Below, piece after piece: positions 25,699 to 37,037 of a stretch of 64,000 nt of DNA. Under the pieces are notes generated by a model. It ran no database searches. It was not told where the DNA came from and saw nothing but the letters and a program-made list of their open reading frames with translations. The position numbers were made by a program, and so were the translations under genes. The first letter of the stretch is position 1, and each line of letters starts with the position of its first letter. This DNA comes from Pseudomonas chlororaphis (GTDB lineage Bacteria; Pseudomonadota; Gammaproteobacteria; Pseudomonadales; Pseudomonadaceae), in assembly GCA_001023535.1 (NCBI GenBank), contig CP011020.1, positions 5,838,509-5,902,508 of the forward strand. Direction: 5' to 3'.

Positions 25699-27018
25699 AT
25701 GGATACCCTCACACGACTTCGCGCCGGCCAGCTCTCGGGCGTCACCCGCCTGGACCTGGCCTGCGGCCTGACACAGTTTCCCCCGGAAATCTTCGACCTG
25801 GCCGACACGCTCGAGATCCTCAATCTCAGCGGTAACCAGCTCGACGCGCTGCCCGACGACCTGCATCGGCTGACCCGTCTACGGGTGTTGTTCTGCTCGG
25901 ACAACCGCTTCACCGAACTGCCCGAATGCCTGGGTCGATGCGACGCATTGACCATGGTCGGTTTCAAGGCCAACCGCATCGAGCGTGTCACGGGCGCCGC
26001 CCTGCCGCCGAAGTTGCGCTGGCTGATCCTGACGGACAACTGCATCAGCCAGTTACCCGATGAGCTGGGCCAACGCCCGGACCTGCAAAAACTGATGCTG
26101 GCCGGCAATCGCCTGCGCCAGTTGCCGGCCAGCCTGGGCCAGTGCCAACGTCTCGAGCTGCTGCGCATCGCCGCCAATCAATTGGACGAACTGCCGCCCG
26201 GCCTGCTGCAACTGCCGCGCCTCAGCTGGCTGGCCTACGCCGGCAACCCGCTGGAAACCCAGGCCGACCTCGCCGCATTGAGCACCACGACGCCCATTGA
26301 CTGGTCGCAACTGACTCTGCAACACACCCTGGGCGAGGGTGCATCGGGCGTGATCCATCAAGCGCTGTGGCAGGCGCCGGGCCAGGCGCCTCGGACCGTC
26401 GCGGTGAAGCTGTACAAAGGCCAGATGACCAGCGACGGCTCGCCCCTGCATGAAATGCATGCCTGCATCACCGCGGGCCGGCATCCGCAGTTGATTGAGG
26501 TGTTGGGCCAGGTCGTCGGGCATCCCGAGCAACAGGCCGGGCTGGTGATGGCGCTGATCGAGCCCCGCTACCGCAACCTCGCCGGGCTGCCGAGTCTGGC
26601 CTCGTGCACCCGCGATGTGTACGCCGACGAATTGCGCCTCGATGCGCCCGCCGCCTTGCGCATCGCCCACGGCATCGCTGCGGTGGCAGCCCACCTGCAC
26701 CGCCAGGGCATCACCCATGGCGATCTGTACGCTCACAACATTCTTTTCAATGACCAGGGCGACTGCCTGTTGGGGGATTTTGGCGCAGCGTCGTTCCACG
26801 CCACCACCGACACCGTGCAGACGCGTGCCCTGCAACGCATCGAAGTGCGTGCCTTCGGGATCTTGCTGGGGGAACTGCTGGCGCGCATCGAGCCGACGCC
26901 CGAGGGGGCGATGCAGGCAACGTTGCAAGGCTTGCAGTCACGTTGCTGTCAGCCGGAGGTGCTGGCGCGACCGGGTTTCGAGGAAATTGAAGCGCTTTTG
27001 AGCGGGTTGAAACGCTGA
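25699..27018 (+). CDS. Leucine-rich-repeat protein kinase
   Basis: A 439-residue cytoplasmic protein. Residues about 15-200 are leucine-rich repeats (for example LEILNLSGNQLDALPDDLHR, LQKLMLAGNRLRQLPASLGQ, spaced about 23 residues). Residues about 205-439 form an eukaryote-like kinase: glycine loop LGEGASGVIHQ, ATP lysine in VAVKLYKG (Lys237), catalytic loop HGDLYAHN (Asp342, Asn347) and GDFG (Asp360). All core catalytic residues are present; HGD replaces HRD, as in many bacterial kinases. No membrane helix, so substrate choice probably comes from the repeats. No partner phosphatase is nearby. The target is unknown. Confidence 0.9.
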   Translation: MDTLTRLRAGQLSGVTRLDLACGLTQFPPEIFDLADTLEILNLSGNQLDALPDDLHRLTRLRVLFCSDNRFTELPECLGRCDALTMVGFKANRIERVTGAALPPKLRWLILTDNCISQLPDELGQRPDLQKLMLAGNRLRQLPASLGQCQRLELLRIAANQLDELPPGLLQLPRLSWLAYAGNPLETQADLAALSTTTPIDWSQLTLQHTLGEGASGVIHQALWQAPGQAPRTVAVKLYKGQMTSDGSPLHEMHACITAGRHPQLIEVLGQVVGHPEQQAGLVMALIEPRYRNLAGLPSLASCTRDVYADELRLDAPAALRIAHGIAAVAAHLHRQGITHGDLYAHNILFNDQGDCLLGDFGAASFHATTDTVQTRALQRIEVRAFGILLGELLARIEPTPEGAMQATLQGLQSRCCQPEVLARPGFEEIEALLSGLKR

Positions 27019-27060
27019 CCGCGGCGAGGAAGCGTGCTCCCTCGCCACCCAAAGGGCTGC

Positions 27061-27765
27061 TTACCCCGCCAACCCGACAAACATGTCCTGCACGTCATCG
27101 TGGTTGTCGAGGCCTTCGAGGAAGGCTTCGACTTCAGCCATCTGCTCGTCGGTCAGGCCGCTGACCGGGTTTTTCGGCTGGTAGCCCAGTTTGGCCGACA
27201 ACACAGTGAAACCCTGCTCCGGCAAGGCCTTCTGCACGGCGTCGAGGTCGGCAGGGTCGGTGAGGAACAGGGTCGCGCCCTCTTCCCCCGGCTCGAAATC
27301 CTGGGCACCGGCCTCGATGGCGGCCAGTTCCGGATCGGCATCCGGGCTGTCCGGCGCGGCTTCGATCATGCCCACATGGTTGAAGTCCCACGCCACCGAA
27401 CCCGAAGCCCCCAGTTGGCCCTTGCGAAAGGCCACACGGATCTCGGCAACGGTGCGGTTGATGTTGTCGGTCACGCACTCAACGATCAGCGGCACCTGAT
27501 GCGGCGCGAAACCTTCGTAGGTGACACGGTGGTACTGCACGGTTTCACCGAGCTGGCCCGAACCTTTCTTGATCGCACGTTCCAGGGTCTCGCGGGGCAT
27601 CGAGGCCTTTTTCGCCTGCTCGACCACCAGGCGCAGGTGCGCGTTGGTCGCTGTATCGGCGCCGTTGCGCGCGGCAATGGTGATTTCCTTCACCAGCTTG
27701 CCGAAAATCTTGCCCTTGGCGTTCGCAGCCGCTTCTTTGTGTTTAACCTTCCACTGTGCGCCCAT
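27061..27765 (-). CDS. YebC/TACO1-family protein
   Basis: A 234-residue protein of the YebC family, whose members assist translation of difficult sequences and have been described as DNA-binding regulators. Family segments: [24 protein letters not shown] at the N-terminus, [17 protein letters not shown] near residue 55, and the acidic C-terminal domain [27 protein letters not shown] at 27765 is preferred over GTG at 27768. It stands alone, not beside ruvC as the main yebC usually is, so this may be a second family member. Confidence 0.9.
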   Translation of the reverse strand: MGAQWKVKHKEAAANAKGKIFGKLVKEITIAARNGADTATNAHLRLVVEQAKKASMPRETLERAIKKGSGQLGETVQYHRVTYEGFAPHQVPLIVECVTDNINRTVAEIRVAFRKGQLGASGSVAWDFNHVGMIEAAPDSPDADPELAAIEAGAQDFEPGEEGATLFLTDPADLDAVQKALPEQGFTVLSAKLGYQPKNPVSGLTDEQMAEVEAFLEGLDNHDDVQDMFVGLAG

Positions 27766-27982
27766 CACTCACTCTCTTGTCTGACGCGCCGAGACATCTG
27801 CTGGCCGGCGCTGTGGCGCCAGTTTATACGGCCTAAACCGGCTGATCGACCAAAAAATTCGGCCTGCTGGATCGACATTTGCGCAGCATCTTGTAGGGCC
27901 TTTCTGAAATAGCGCCGCACAGGCCCCGTTCCCGTCCACGGTTTCGTACCCTCTGCGCTTCTCCCCGCCAGTAAGAGCCGCG

Positions 27983-29386
27983 ATGCGCAACGACATGGAA
28001 AGTCCTTTCAGCCTGACCTTCACGCAAAGCGATTTGCAGCTGCAAGTGCTACGGTTCAACGGCCGCGAAGCCCTCAACCAACCCTACCGCTTCAACCTCG
28101 AACTGATCAGCCTGGCGCCACCGATGAACCCCGACACGCTGCTGGGACAACCGGCCTTCCTGCGCCTGGACGCCGAATCGGGCATCCACGGGGTCGTCCA
28201 CAGCGTCCACCTGAGCGCGCCCGCGTCCCATCGCATCGGCTATCGGGTGACGCTGGTGCCTTATCTCCAGCGCCTGGAACAAGGCCCACGGCGGCGGGTG
28301 TTCAACCGGCTCAGCGCCGTGCAGATGCTGCAGCGCCTGCTGGACGACCACGCCCTGCCCACCGACAGCTACCGCTTCGAACTGCCCCATGGGCAATACC
28401 CGCGCCGTCCGTTCTGCATCCAATACGAGGAAAGCGACCTGGCCTTGCTGCAACGGCTGTGCGAGGAAGAAGGCATCCACTACCACTTTGAGCACAGCCC
28501 CCAGGGCCATGTCCTGGTGTTTGCCGAAGACCCGCAGAGCTTTCCCCCTGCGCCGCTGGCATTGCCCCTGCGGCCGGACGCCAGCGCGGAGCCGGCGATC
28601 CAGCGGTTGTACCTGCGCCACCAGCCCATGACGCCCACCCCGCCCGGCGGGTTCAGCGACCGGGCCATGGGCGAGACCGAGGCCTTCGCCGCCAACCACG
28701 CCTTTGACAGCCCGGCTCACCAGGCCCTGCGGGGCGACCCGGCCCTGGCTCACCGTCACCAGGCCGGTCGTCGCCACCTTGAACGGCTACGCTGCCGGCA
28801 ACGGGAGATCCACGGCCAAAGCACCCAACCGGCCCTGCGTGGCGGCCACCTCGTCCAGATCGAAGAACACCCGGTGTCAACCTTCAACGATCAATGGCTG
28901 ATCGTTGACGTGCAACATCGCGGTCGACAGTTTTCCATCCTTGAACCGAACCTGCCCGCCACCCCGTCGACCCGGCAGTACCGCAACCGATTCACCGCCA
29001 TCCCCTGGTCCACCGTGTTCAGGCCCGCCCTCAGGCATCCCAAGCCCCGCATTCCTGGCTATCACCTGGCCCACGTGCTCGGCCACGCCGGCCAACCGGC
29101 CAGGCCCGATGAACACGGCCAGGTCAGTGTCAGCCTGTGGGCGCCGGACCAGGAAGCCATCGCCCTGCCGGTGTCGCGATTATCGCTCGGCACTCCTCCT
29201 GTACTGACGGCGGGCAGCCAGGTGCTGGTGAGTTTTCTCGACGGCGATCCCGACCGGCCGGTGCTCTGTCCCGGCGTTTTCGACACCGGCGCTGGCTCGA
29301 CCGCCGCACCGCAATCACCACAGCACACACCGGATGCCGGGCTGCTTTTGGACTGGCTTCTGAACCCGCCCGACCTTGCTCCCTGA
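27983..29386 (+). CDS. Short orphan VgrG (type VI secretion tip protein)
   Basis: A 467-residue protein with the gp27-like VgrG core (residues about 10-320; FSLTFTQSDLQLQVLRFNGREALNQPY, CIQYEESDLALLQRLCEEEGIHYHFEH) and the gp5-like OB domain (about 375-440; ARPDEHGQVSVSLWAPDQ, GSQVLVSFLDGDPDRPVLCPGVF). It ends soon afterwards, without the long beta-helix needle or any C-terminal effector domain; full VgrGs are usually over 600 residues. No PAAR, Hcp, adaptor or toxin/immunity gene adjoins it. It could cap a shared type VI apparatus encoded elsewhere, or be a degenerate remnant; the frame is intact. Confidence 0.88.
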   Translation: MRNDMESPFSLTFTQSDLQLQVLRFNGREALNQPYRFNLELISLAPPMNPDTLLGQPAFLRLDAESGIHGVVHSVHLSAPASHRIGYRVTLVPYLQRLEQGPRRRVFNRLSAVQMLQRLLDDHALPTDSYRFELPHGQYPRRPFCIQYEESDLALLQRLCEEEGIHYHFEHSPQGHVLVFAEDPQSFPPAPLALPLRPDASAEPAIQRLYLRHQPMTPTPPGGFSDRAMGETEAFAANHAFDSPAHQALRGDPALAHRHQAGRRHLERLRCRQREIHGQSTQPALRGGHLVQIEEHPVSTFNDQWLIVDVQHRGRQFSILEPNLPATPSTRQYRNRFTAIPWSTVFRPALRHPKPRIPGYHLAHVLGHAGQPARPDEHGQVSVSLWAPDQEAIALPVSRLSLGTPPVLTAGSQVLVSFLDGDPDRPVLCPGVFDTGAGSTAAPQSPQHTPDAGLLLDWLLNPPDLAP

Positions 29387-29487
29387 CAAAACGTGATCCA
29401 GCACAAGCAAACCCAGCGAAACGGGCTTACAGTAAACACAACGCCGCAAAAGACGGCGCTCTACCCTGATTGTTGGAGATACCTGCA

Positions 29488-30036
29488 ATGCCCTGGAAAA
29501 ACTCAGAAAGCCGCTACAGTACCGTCACGGTCACCTTGCATTGGTTGATGGTGGTCCTGCTGGCCGTGGTTTATGCCTGCATCGAGTTCCGTGGAATCTT
29601 CCCCAAGGGCAGCGGCGGTCGAACCCTGATCAAGGAAGCCCACTTCATGCTCGGCCTGACGGTGTTCCTGCTGGTCTGGCTGCGCCTGTTCGCCCGCAGC
29701 ATGGGCAAGGCGCCGGCGATCTTCCCGGCATCGCCTGTCTGGCAGACCTTCCTCGCTCGCCTGATGCACTGGGCCCTGTACCTGTTCATGATCGCCATGC
29801 CGCTGCTGGGCTGGCTAATCACCAGCGCCGAAGGGCACCAGGTCATGTTCTACGGTTTCGACCTGCCGCTGATCACTCATCAGGACAAGGATTTCGCCAA
29901 ACAGCTGGAGGGCTGGCACGTGCTGGGTGGCACCATCGGCTATTGGTTGATTGGCCTGCATGCCCTGGCGGGGCTGTATCACCACTATGTGGTGCGCGAC
30001 AACACGCTGCTGCGGATGATGCCCAAGCGCGGCTGA
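29488..30036 (+). CDS. Cytochrome b561
   Basis: A 182-residue four-helix di-heme membrane cytochrome with candidate heme histidines in TVTLHWLMVV, IKEAHFMLGL, LMHWALYLF and IGLHALAGLYHHY. It should oxidise quinol and pass electrons to a periplasmic acceptor. GGAG 9 bases before the ATG sets the start. It is not paired with a peroxidase gene, unlike the homologue at 14632, so its partner is unknown. A divergence of the two b561 sequences is clear, so they are not recent duplicates. Confidence 0.93.
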   Translation: MPWKNSESRYSTVTVTLHWLMVVLLAVVYACIEFRGIFPKGSGGRTLIKEAHFMLGLTVFLLVWLRLFARSMGKAPAIFPASPVWQTFLARLMHWALYLFMIAMPLLGWLITSAEGHQVMFYGFDLPLITHQDKDFAKQLEGWHVLGGTIGYWLIGLHALAGLYHHYVVRDNTLLRMMPKRG

Positions 30037-30043
30037 AGACGGT

Positions 30044-30952
30044 CTATTCGAGCCCCCGGCGGCCTTGCAAGCCGCCGGTGTGCACAAAGATCAGGCGCGT
30101 ACCTCGGGCGAACCGCCCGGCTTCGATCTGAGCCTTGAGCAGCATCAGCGCCTTGCCGGTGTACAGCGGTTCCAACTCGATGACGCCCGTGGTCGAAATG
30201 AAGTCGCTGAGCTGGGCATCGACCCGGGCAAAACCGCCGCGGCTGCCGTCGAGCAGTTCATAACGCGCCGGAGTCAGCCCGGCCGCCGTCACGATGCGCT
30301 CGACCTGCGACGCCACCCCGTGGTCCTCGGGCACGGCCAGCACCCCATACACCGGGCGCTCCCCCGCTTCGGCCAGCACCAGCCCCGCCAGCGACGTCCC
30401 CGTGCCGCACGCCAGCCACCAGCCGTGATAATCCGCCCACCCCAATCGCGCCAGTTGTTCGCGGACACTGGCCACCCACGCCATGCAACCTTGGGCGCCG
30501 GCCAATCCTGAGCCGCCTTCGGGCACGGGATACAACTGTGGATAACGCGCCTGCCAGGGCCCCCAGAAATCCGCCGCGTGGCGCTCGCGGTAGCCGCCAT
30601 ACCCCAACCAATGCAATTGCATGCCGAACGCGTTCAGGTCCCGCACCGTGGGCGTGTCCATGGGGTGACCGCGCAGCAGTCCGAGCGTCGGAAAGCCGAA
30701 GCGCTTGCCGGCAGCCGCCAACGCATGCAGATGATTGGAATAGGCCCCGCCCAGGCTCATCACCCCCTCGGCTCCCGCCTCCTGCGCCGCGCGCAAATGA
30801 TGCACCAGCTTGAACCATTTGTTGCCGCTGATCAGCGGGTCGATCTGGTCCAGGCGCAACACCGCCACTTCAACACCGGCGAGGGCGAGCCAGTCGAGGG
30901 GCAAGGGTTCGAGTCGAGGTTGGGGATGCCAGTCGAGGGCGGGAAGCAGCAT
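30044..30952 (-). CDS. PLP-dependent ACC deaminase/D-cysteine desulfhydrase family enzyme
   Basis: A 302-residue fold-type II PLP enzyme. The PLP lysine lies in DPLISGNKWFKL near residue 38, followed by GGAYSNHLHALAAAGKRFG, the phosphate-binding glycine motif ACGTGTSLAG, and YTGKALM at the C-terminus. Substrate cannot be fixed: the family includes 1-aminocyclopropane-1-carboxylate deaminase and D-cysteine desulfhydrase. The start at 30952 (MLLPALDWHPQPRLEP) is preferred; an in-frame extension to 31021 has no ribosome-binding site. No linked pathway genes. Confidence 0.87.
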   Translation of the reverse strand: MLLPALDWHPQPRLEPLPLDWLALAGVEVAVLRLDQIDPLISGNKWFKLVHHLRAAQEAGAEGVMSLGGAYSNHLHALAAAGKRFGFPTLGLLRGHPMDTPTVRDLNAFGMQLHWLGYGGYRERHAADFWGPWQARYPQLYPVPEGGSGLAGAQGCMAWVASVREQLARLGWADYHGWWLACGTGTSLAGLVLAEAGERPVYGVLAVPEDHGVASQVERIVTAAGLTPARYELLDGSRGGFARVDAQLSDFISTTGVIELEPLYTGKALMLLKAQIEAGRFARGTRLIFVHTGGLQGRRGLE

Positions 30953-31035
30953 GGCGGCAGGCCGAAGAGAAAGACGCCGGAATCTTAACAGCTTGGCCGC
31001 AACGGGCCGGACAATACACAAACCTGAGGGAACGA

Positions 31036-31115
31036 ACCGGCTCGCGAAAACGCTTGGTCAGTCACGATTGCAGTGACTGATTGGACGCCTTCGCAAGCAG
31101 GCTCGCTTCCACACA
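31036..31115. repeat. Degenerate REPIN
   Basis: CCGGCTCGCGAAAACG on the left and CGCCTTCGCAAGCAGGCTCG through CTTCCACA on the right resemble a decayed REP doublet with an inner inverted repeat (TCAGTCAC / GTGACTGA). Confidence 0.55.
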
Positions 31116-31150
31116 TGGAGTCAGGTGAGCCCGCCCCCCATGGACAGACC

Positions 31151-33537
<2,387 letters not shown>

Positions 33538-34668
33538 ATGCGCAAATTTCTGTACCTGCTGTTTTCCCTGGCCTTGGTCGCCGTCCTGATCACCTATGCA
33601 CTGTGGACGGCGGATCGGCCGGCGGGTCATTACCTGTCGGACCTGCGCATCAACCTGGCAGTCGACCAGGGCACGCCCACCGACCGCGGCAACCTGCTGG
33701 GCATCCAACCCGAACTGTTCCCCACCGATTACCAGACCCCCGAGCGCCTGCACCGCAAACTGGCGGCCTACCTGCAGGCCGCGCGCGAGCAGGGTTTGCT
33801 CAACGAAAAAACCATCGTGGTATTGCCCGAGCACATCGGCACCTGGCTGATGGTCAGCGGTGAAAAGGACGAGCTGTACCAGGCCACGACCTTCAAGGAA
33901 GCCATGAACTGGCTGGCGGCGAGCAATCCACTGGCGTTTATCCGAGCGCTGCTCAGCACCCACGGCGAGAACCGCCTGGACGATGCCTACCTGCGCATGA
34001 AAGCCCAGCGCATGGCCCACGACTACCAGGCGCTGTTTGGCGGGTTGGCCAAGGAGTTCGGCGTCACCCTGGTGGCCGGCTCCATCATTCTCCCCGAGCC
34101 CAGCGTCAGCGAAGATACGCTGAAGGTGGGCGCAGGCGCGCTGTACAACAGCAGCCTGGTGTTCGGCAGCGATGGCCTTCCGATGGGCCAGCCACAACGC
34201 CAGCGACATCCGGTGTTCGAGCAACGGGACGTGTTGGAGGCTGACCGCCCGGACGCCATCCATGTCGTCGACACCCCCGCCGGGCGCCTGGGCGTGCTGA
34301 TCGGCAGCGACAGCTGGTACCCGGTCCACTACCGACAGCTCAACGAGCTGGGCGCACAACTGATCGCGGTGCCCGCCTTCGTCATCGGGCGCGATACCTG
34401 GGACAAACCCTGGAGCGGCTATAAAGGTCTGTCCACGCCCAGCGAAGTGAGCCTCAAGCCCGGTGAAACCAGCGAAGGCCAGGCCTGGCATCGCCTGACA
34501 TTGACCAGCCAGTTGCCCATCAGCCAGGCCCGAGGCGGCGTCAGCGTGTTCCTGCGGGGCCAGTTCTGGGACAGTGGCAGCAGCGGCCAAAGCTTCATCA
34601 GCCACGACGGCCAGCATTTCCCCGATGGCCAGGCCCGTGGCGCACGCCTGCTGAACCTTTGGCTGTGA
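33538..34668 (+). CDS. Membrane-anchored nitrilase-fold protein without catalytic Cys
   Basis: A 376-residue protein with an N-terminal membrane anchor or signal (residues about 4-22, FLYLLFSLALVAVLITYAL) and a carbon-nitrogen hydrolase domain. Nitrilases need Glu, Lys and Cys. The Glu is present (VVLPEHIG, Glu98). Where families have R-K-x-H the sequence is QPQRQRHP, so the Lys seems lost. Where they have I-C-x-D it reads GVLIGSDSWYP, so Cys is Gly256 (codon GGC). The fold motifs around these sites (YNSSLVFGSDG, GAQLIAVPA) are kept. Likely a non-hydrolytic, perhaps binding or lipid-related, protein; genuine function unknown. It is three bases from the AraC gene. Confidence 0.85.
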   Translation: MRKFLYLLFSLALVAVLITYALWTADRPAGHYLSDLRINLAVDQGTPTDRGNLLGIQPELFPTDYQTPERLHRKLAAYLQAAREQGLLNEKTIVVLPEHIGTWLMVSGEKDELYQATTFKEAMNWLAASNPLAFIRALLSTHGENRLDDAYLRMKAQRMAHDYQALFGGLAKEFGVTLVAGSIILPEPSVSEDTLKVGAGALYNSSLVFGSDGLPMGQPQRQRHPVFEQRDVLEADRPDAIHVVDTPAGRLGVLIGSDSWYPVHYRQLNELGAQLIAVPAFVIGRDTWDKPWSGYKGLSTPSEVSLKPGETSEGQAWHRLTLTSQLPISQARGGVSVFLRGQFWDSGSSGQSFISHDGQHFPDGQARGARLLNLWL

Positions 34669-34670
34669 CC

Positions 34671-35708
34671 ATGAAGCCGCAACCGATGCGCCTGGGGGAT
34701 TTATCGGTGGGCTTCGTCCATAGCCTGGCAGACGCGATCGCCAGCCATGGGCATGATCCCCAACCGTTGCTCGAACAGTACGGCCTCGATGCCACGCGCT
34801 TGGCCGAACCCGGCGCACGCCTGTCGATCCCTCGTTATATGCGCCTGGGTCACGCCGCCATCCAGCAGACCGGCAACCCGGCCCTGGGCCTGCGCATGGG
34901 CCAGCTCAGCCGATTGAGCCAGGCCGGGCTGGCAGGTGTTACCGCCGCCCAGGCACCCACCGTGCGCGAAGCCGCCCGCTGCCTGATCCGCTTCGAGCCA
35001 CTCTATGGTTCCAACTACCGCGGCCAATCCAGCTTCCACGAGGATGCCCGGGGCGCCTGGCTGCGGTTCTATTCCATCAGCCCGTACAACGCCTACAACC
35101 GCTTCGTGGTGGATTCGATCGTCGCCGGCTGGCTCACCCAACTGTCCAGCGTGAGCGGCATCGCGCTGCGACCGGAGCGCATCGACATCGAATTCGAAGA
35201 GCCGGCGTACCTGGAAGCCTACCGCGTGCTAGGCGACGGCCCGATCCAGTTTGGCGCCGAGCAGAATCAACTGCGCCTGGGCCTCGACAGCCTGGCCCAG
35301 CGAAACCCGCAGCATTGCCCCAGTACCTGGCAACACCTGGTTCAGTTGTGTGAACGGGAATTGGAACAGCTGACCCGCACCCGCAGCCTGCGCGAGCGCA
35401 TCATCCAACTGTTGGGACCCTTGCTTAACGGTGGCCGGGAGCCCGACCTGGAAGAAGTGGCGGCGCGCCTGAAGCTGCCCACCTGGACCCTGCGCCGCAA
35501 GCTGGCCGAAGAAGGTACGCAGTTTCGCGCCATCCTCAACGACACACGCCGCGACCTGGCCATGACTTACATTCGCGATACCGAACTGGCGTTCGGTGAG
35601 ATCGCCTACCTGTTGGGGTTTGCCTCAGCCGAGGCATTCCAACGAGCCTTCAAGCGCTGGAACGCACAAACGCCGGGAGAGTTCCGGCGCAGTCACAGGG
35701 CACATTGA
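34671..35708 (+). CDS. AraC-family regulator with arabinose-binding-type N domain
   Basis: A 345-residue regulator. Residues about 20-210 form the AraC_binding_2/arabinose_bd domain seen in OruR and ArgR-like Pseudomonas regulators. Residues about 245-340 are the two AraC helix-turn-helix motifs (LEEVAARLKLPTWTLRRKLAEEGTQF and FGEIAYLLGFASAEAFQRAFKRWNAQTPGEFR). It starts two bases after the stop of the nitrilase-like gene and is probably co-transcribed, so the two may act in one process. The ligand is unknown. Confidence 0.93.
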   Translation: MKPQPMRLGDLSVGFVHSLADAIASHGHDPQPLLEQYGLDATRLAEPGARLSIPRYMRLGHAAIQQTGNPALGLRMGQLSRLSQAGLAGVTAAQAPTVREAARCLIRFEPLYGSNYRGQSSFHEDARGAWLRFYSISPYNAYNRFVVDSIVAGWLTQLSSVSGIALRPERIDIEFEEPAYLEAYRVLGDGPIQFGAEQNQLRLGLDSLAQRNPQHCPSTWQHLVQLCERELEQLTRTRSLRERIIQLLGPLLNGGREPDLEEVAARLKLPTWTLRRKLAEEGTQFRAILNDTRRDLAMTYIRDTELAFGEIAYLLGFASAEAFQRAFKRWNAQTPGEFRRSHRAH

Positions 35709-35747
35709 GTCCAAGCGCCCGTGTAGGGTTCATGCTGTGCCGAGGGC

Positions 35748-35834
35748 TTACAGCTCCGTTGCATCTTCGGCAGGTTCCAGCGGGTCCAGTTCGTACGCCT
35801 GGTATTCCAGCAGCTCTTCCTGATAATCGTCCAT
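35748..35834 (-). CDS. 28-residue acidic small protein
   Basis: ATG at 35834 after AAGGA (seven bases) begins a 28-residue frame that runs MDDYQEELLEYQAYELDPLE then PAEDATEL and stops at 35748. Strongly acidic, no cysteine, no membrane segment. A good ribosome-binding site and the position just downstream of the DUF2242 lipoprotein gene argue that it is real; I recall similar MDDYQEELLE peptides in other Pseudomonas genomes but cannot check. Function unknown. Confidence 0.7.
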   Translation of the reverse strand: MDDYQEELLEYQAYELDPLEPAEDATEL

Positions 35835-35905
35835 TGCGTGTCCTTCCCCTTTCATTGAAACCAATGCCTGATGGCCTTGGAGTCAGAATAAAGCTGCTTT
35901 ATGAA

Positions 35906-35935
35906 TAAAACATGAAGCCTAGGCTTCATGTTTTA
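35906..35935. terminator. 30-bp perfect palindrome, probable bidirectional terminator
   Basis: Arms of 15 bases (right arm AGGCTTCATGTTTTA) meet without a spacer; as RNA this makes a hairpin with a small CTAG loop and T residues on either side. It lies after the minus-strand DUF2242 gene and before the 28-residue gene, so it most likely ends the lipoprotein transcript. Confidence 0.65.
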
Positions 35936-36009
35936 AACGTAGCACAGCGCCGGGAAATTAGCGCAAGCAGGTGTAACAGCACGTGCCAGGCTGACCACCC
36001 ACCTCAATA

Positions 36010-36867
36010 TCAAGGAAGCGGCTGGATGGCCTCGGTCGGGGGTGGCAGGTCGCTGGCCGGTGGCGGCGTGATGACCTCCATCGTCGACTCCGGAGCTACC
36101 GAGGGTGCGTATTCGGCAGGCGCAATCGGCGCGGGTTCGCTTGGCGGGGCCACCGGTTCGGAGGCGGTCGGAGCGGTGTCCGCCGGCGCGGCGCTATCCG
36201 TCGGCGTGGCCGGTGCGGGCGCGGGCGCTGGTTGCGACTCGGCGGCCGGCGCAGGGGCCAGCGCAGCCGGTTCCGCCTTGGGTTCCGGCATCCCCAGTTC
36301 AGCTTTCGGCTTGTCGGCATTCTCGACGTTCTTCTTCGCCTCGGGCGGCAGGAACACCTCCACCAAGGCAAAGAAGCGCTCATAGAACTTGGCCGCCGAC
36401 ACGGTTTCGCTGGCGACCTTGACCATCGCATCATCGGACGAGCCGATCGGCATCGACACCGAACCCAACACGCCGACGCCCAGGCTCGCAGAGTTGTTGG
36501 TCTTCTTCAGGGCATAGCGGTCCTGCAAGGCGTTGGCGAACATGGTCGCCCGATGCCCCGGCCCGCCATCTTCGGCACAGACCAGGTTGAAACTGATCTC
36601 CAGGTGGGTTTCACCGGTCTGCTGGAAGCTCTTGTGGCCACTGACCAGTTTCGGATCGCTGCTGGTGATGATGTAGCCCTGGCTGAGCAACGCCCGACGC
36701 CCGGCCTCGCAGGTCGCCGTATCGCTGACGGGATAAGTGCGCGAGAACGTACCGGAATCATCGAAGCTCTCGTGCTCGTAAATCGCGGTTTTCTTGGACG
36801 AGCAACCGGCTGCGGCGACCAGCGCCAGTGCAAGCCCGAGTGTGCGCATTTGAAATGATGTGAACAT
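36010..36867 (-). CDS. DUF2242-family lipoprotein with Pro/Ala-rich tail
   Basis: A 285-residue lipoprotein. Signal peptide MFTSFQMRTLGLALALVAAAGC with lipobox AAGC. Residues about 24-165 match the DUF2242 style domain (FSRTYPVSDTATCEAGRRALLSQGYIITSSDPKLVSG). Residues about 185-285 are a low-complexity Pro/Ala/Glu tail (for example APAPATPTDSAAPADTAP), perhaps spanning periplasm or cell wall. Start at 36867 has AGGA at a good distance; ATG at 36849 is an alternative. Function unknown. Confidence 0.85.
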   Translation of the reverse strand: MFTSFQMRTLGLALALVAAAGCSSKKTAIYEHESFDDSGTFSRTYPVSDTATCEAGRRALLSQGYIITSSDPKLVSGHKSFQQTGETHLEISFNLVCAEDGGPGHRATMFANALQDRYALKKTNNSASLGVGVLGSVSMPIGSSDDAMVKVASETVSAAKFYERFFALVEVFLPPEAKKNVENADKPKAELGMPEPKAEPAALAPAPAAESQPAPAPAPATPTDSAAPADTAPTASEPVAPPSEPAPIAPAEYAPSVAPESTMEVITPPPASDLPPPTEAIQPLP

Positions 36868-37037
36868 TGAACATCCTGAGGAAAACGATCCGGGGCGTAT
36901 TGTGCAACAGAACGCGACCTGACAGCGTGAGTAATCTTGTTTCAAGGGGGTTACAAGTCTACTGAGGGTTGTTTGCAGGAAAAAGACGCCAATCCAGTGT
37001 ATCGACGAACGCCCCTTCGAAAGCAACAAGCGGATAC

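Noticed and set aside
27983..30036. Type VI effector/immunity island at the vgrG
   Set aside because: Flanking genes are a YebC protein and a cytochrome b561; no toxin, adaptor, PAAR or immunity candidate was found.
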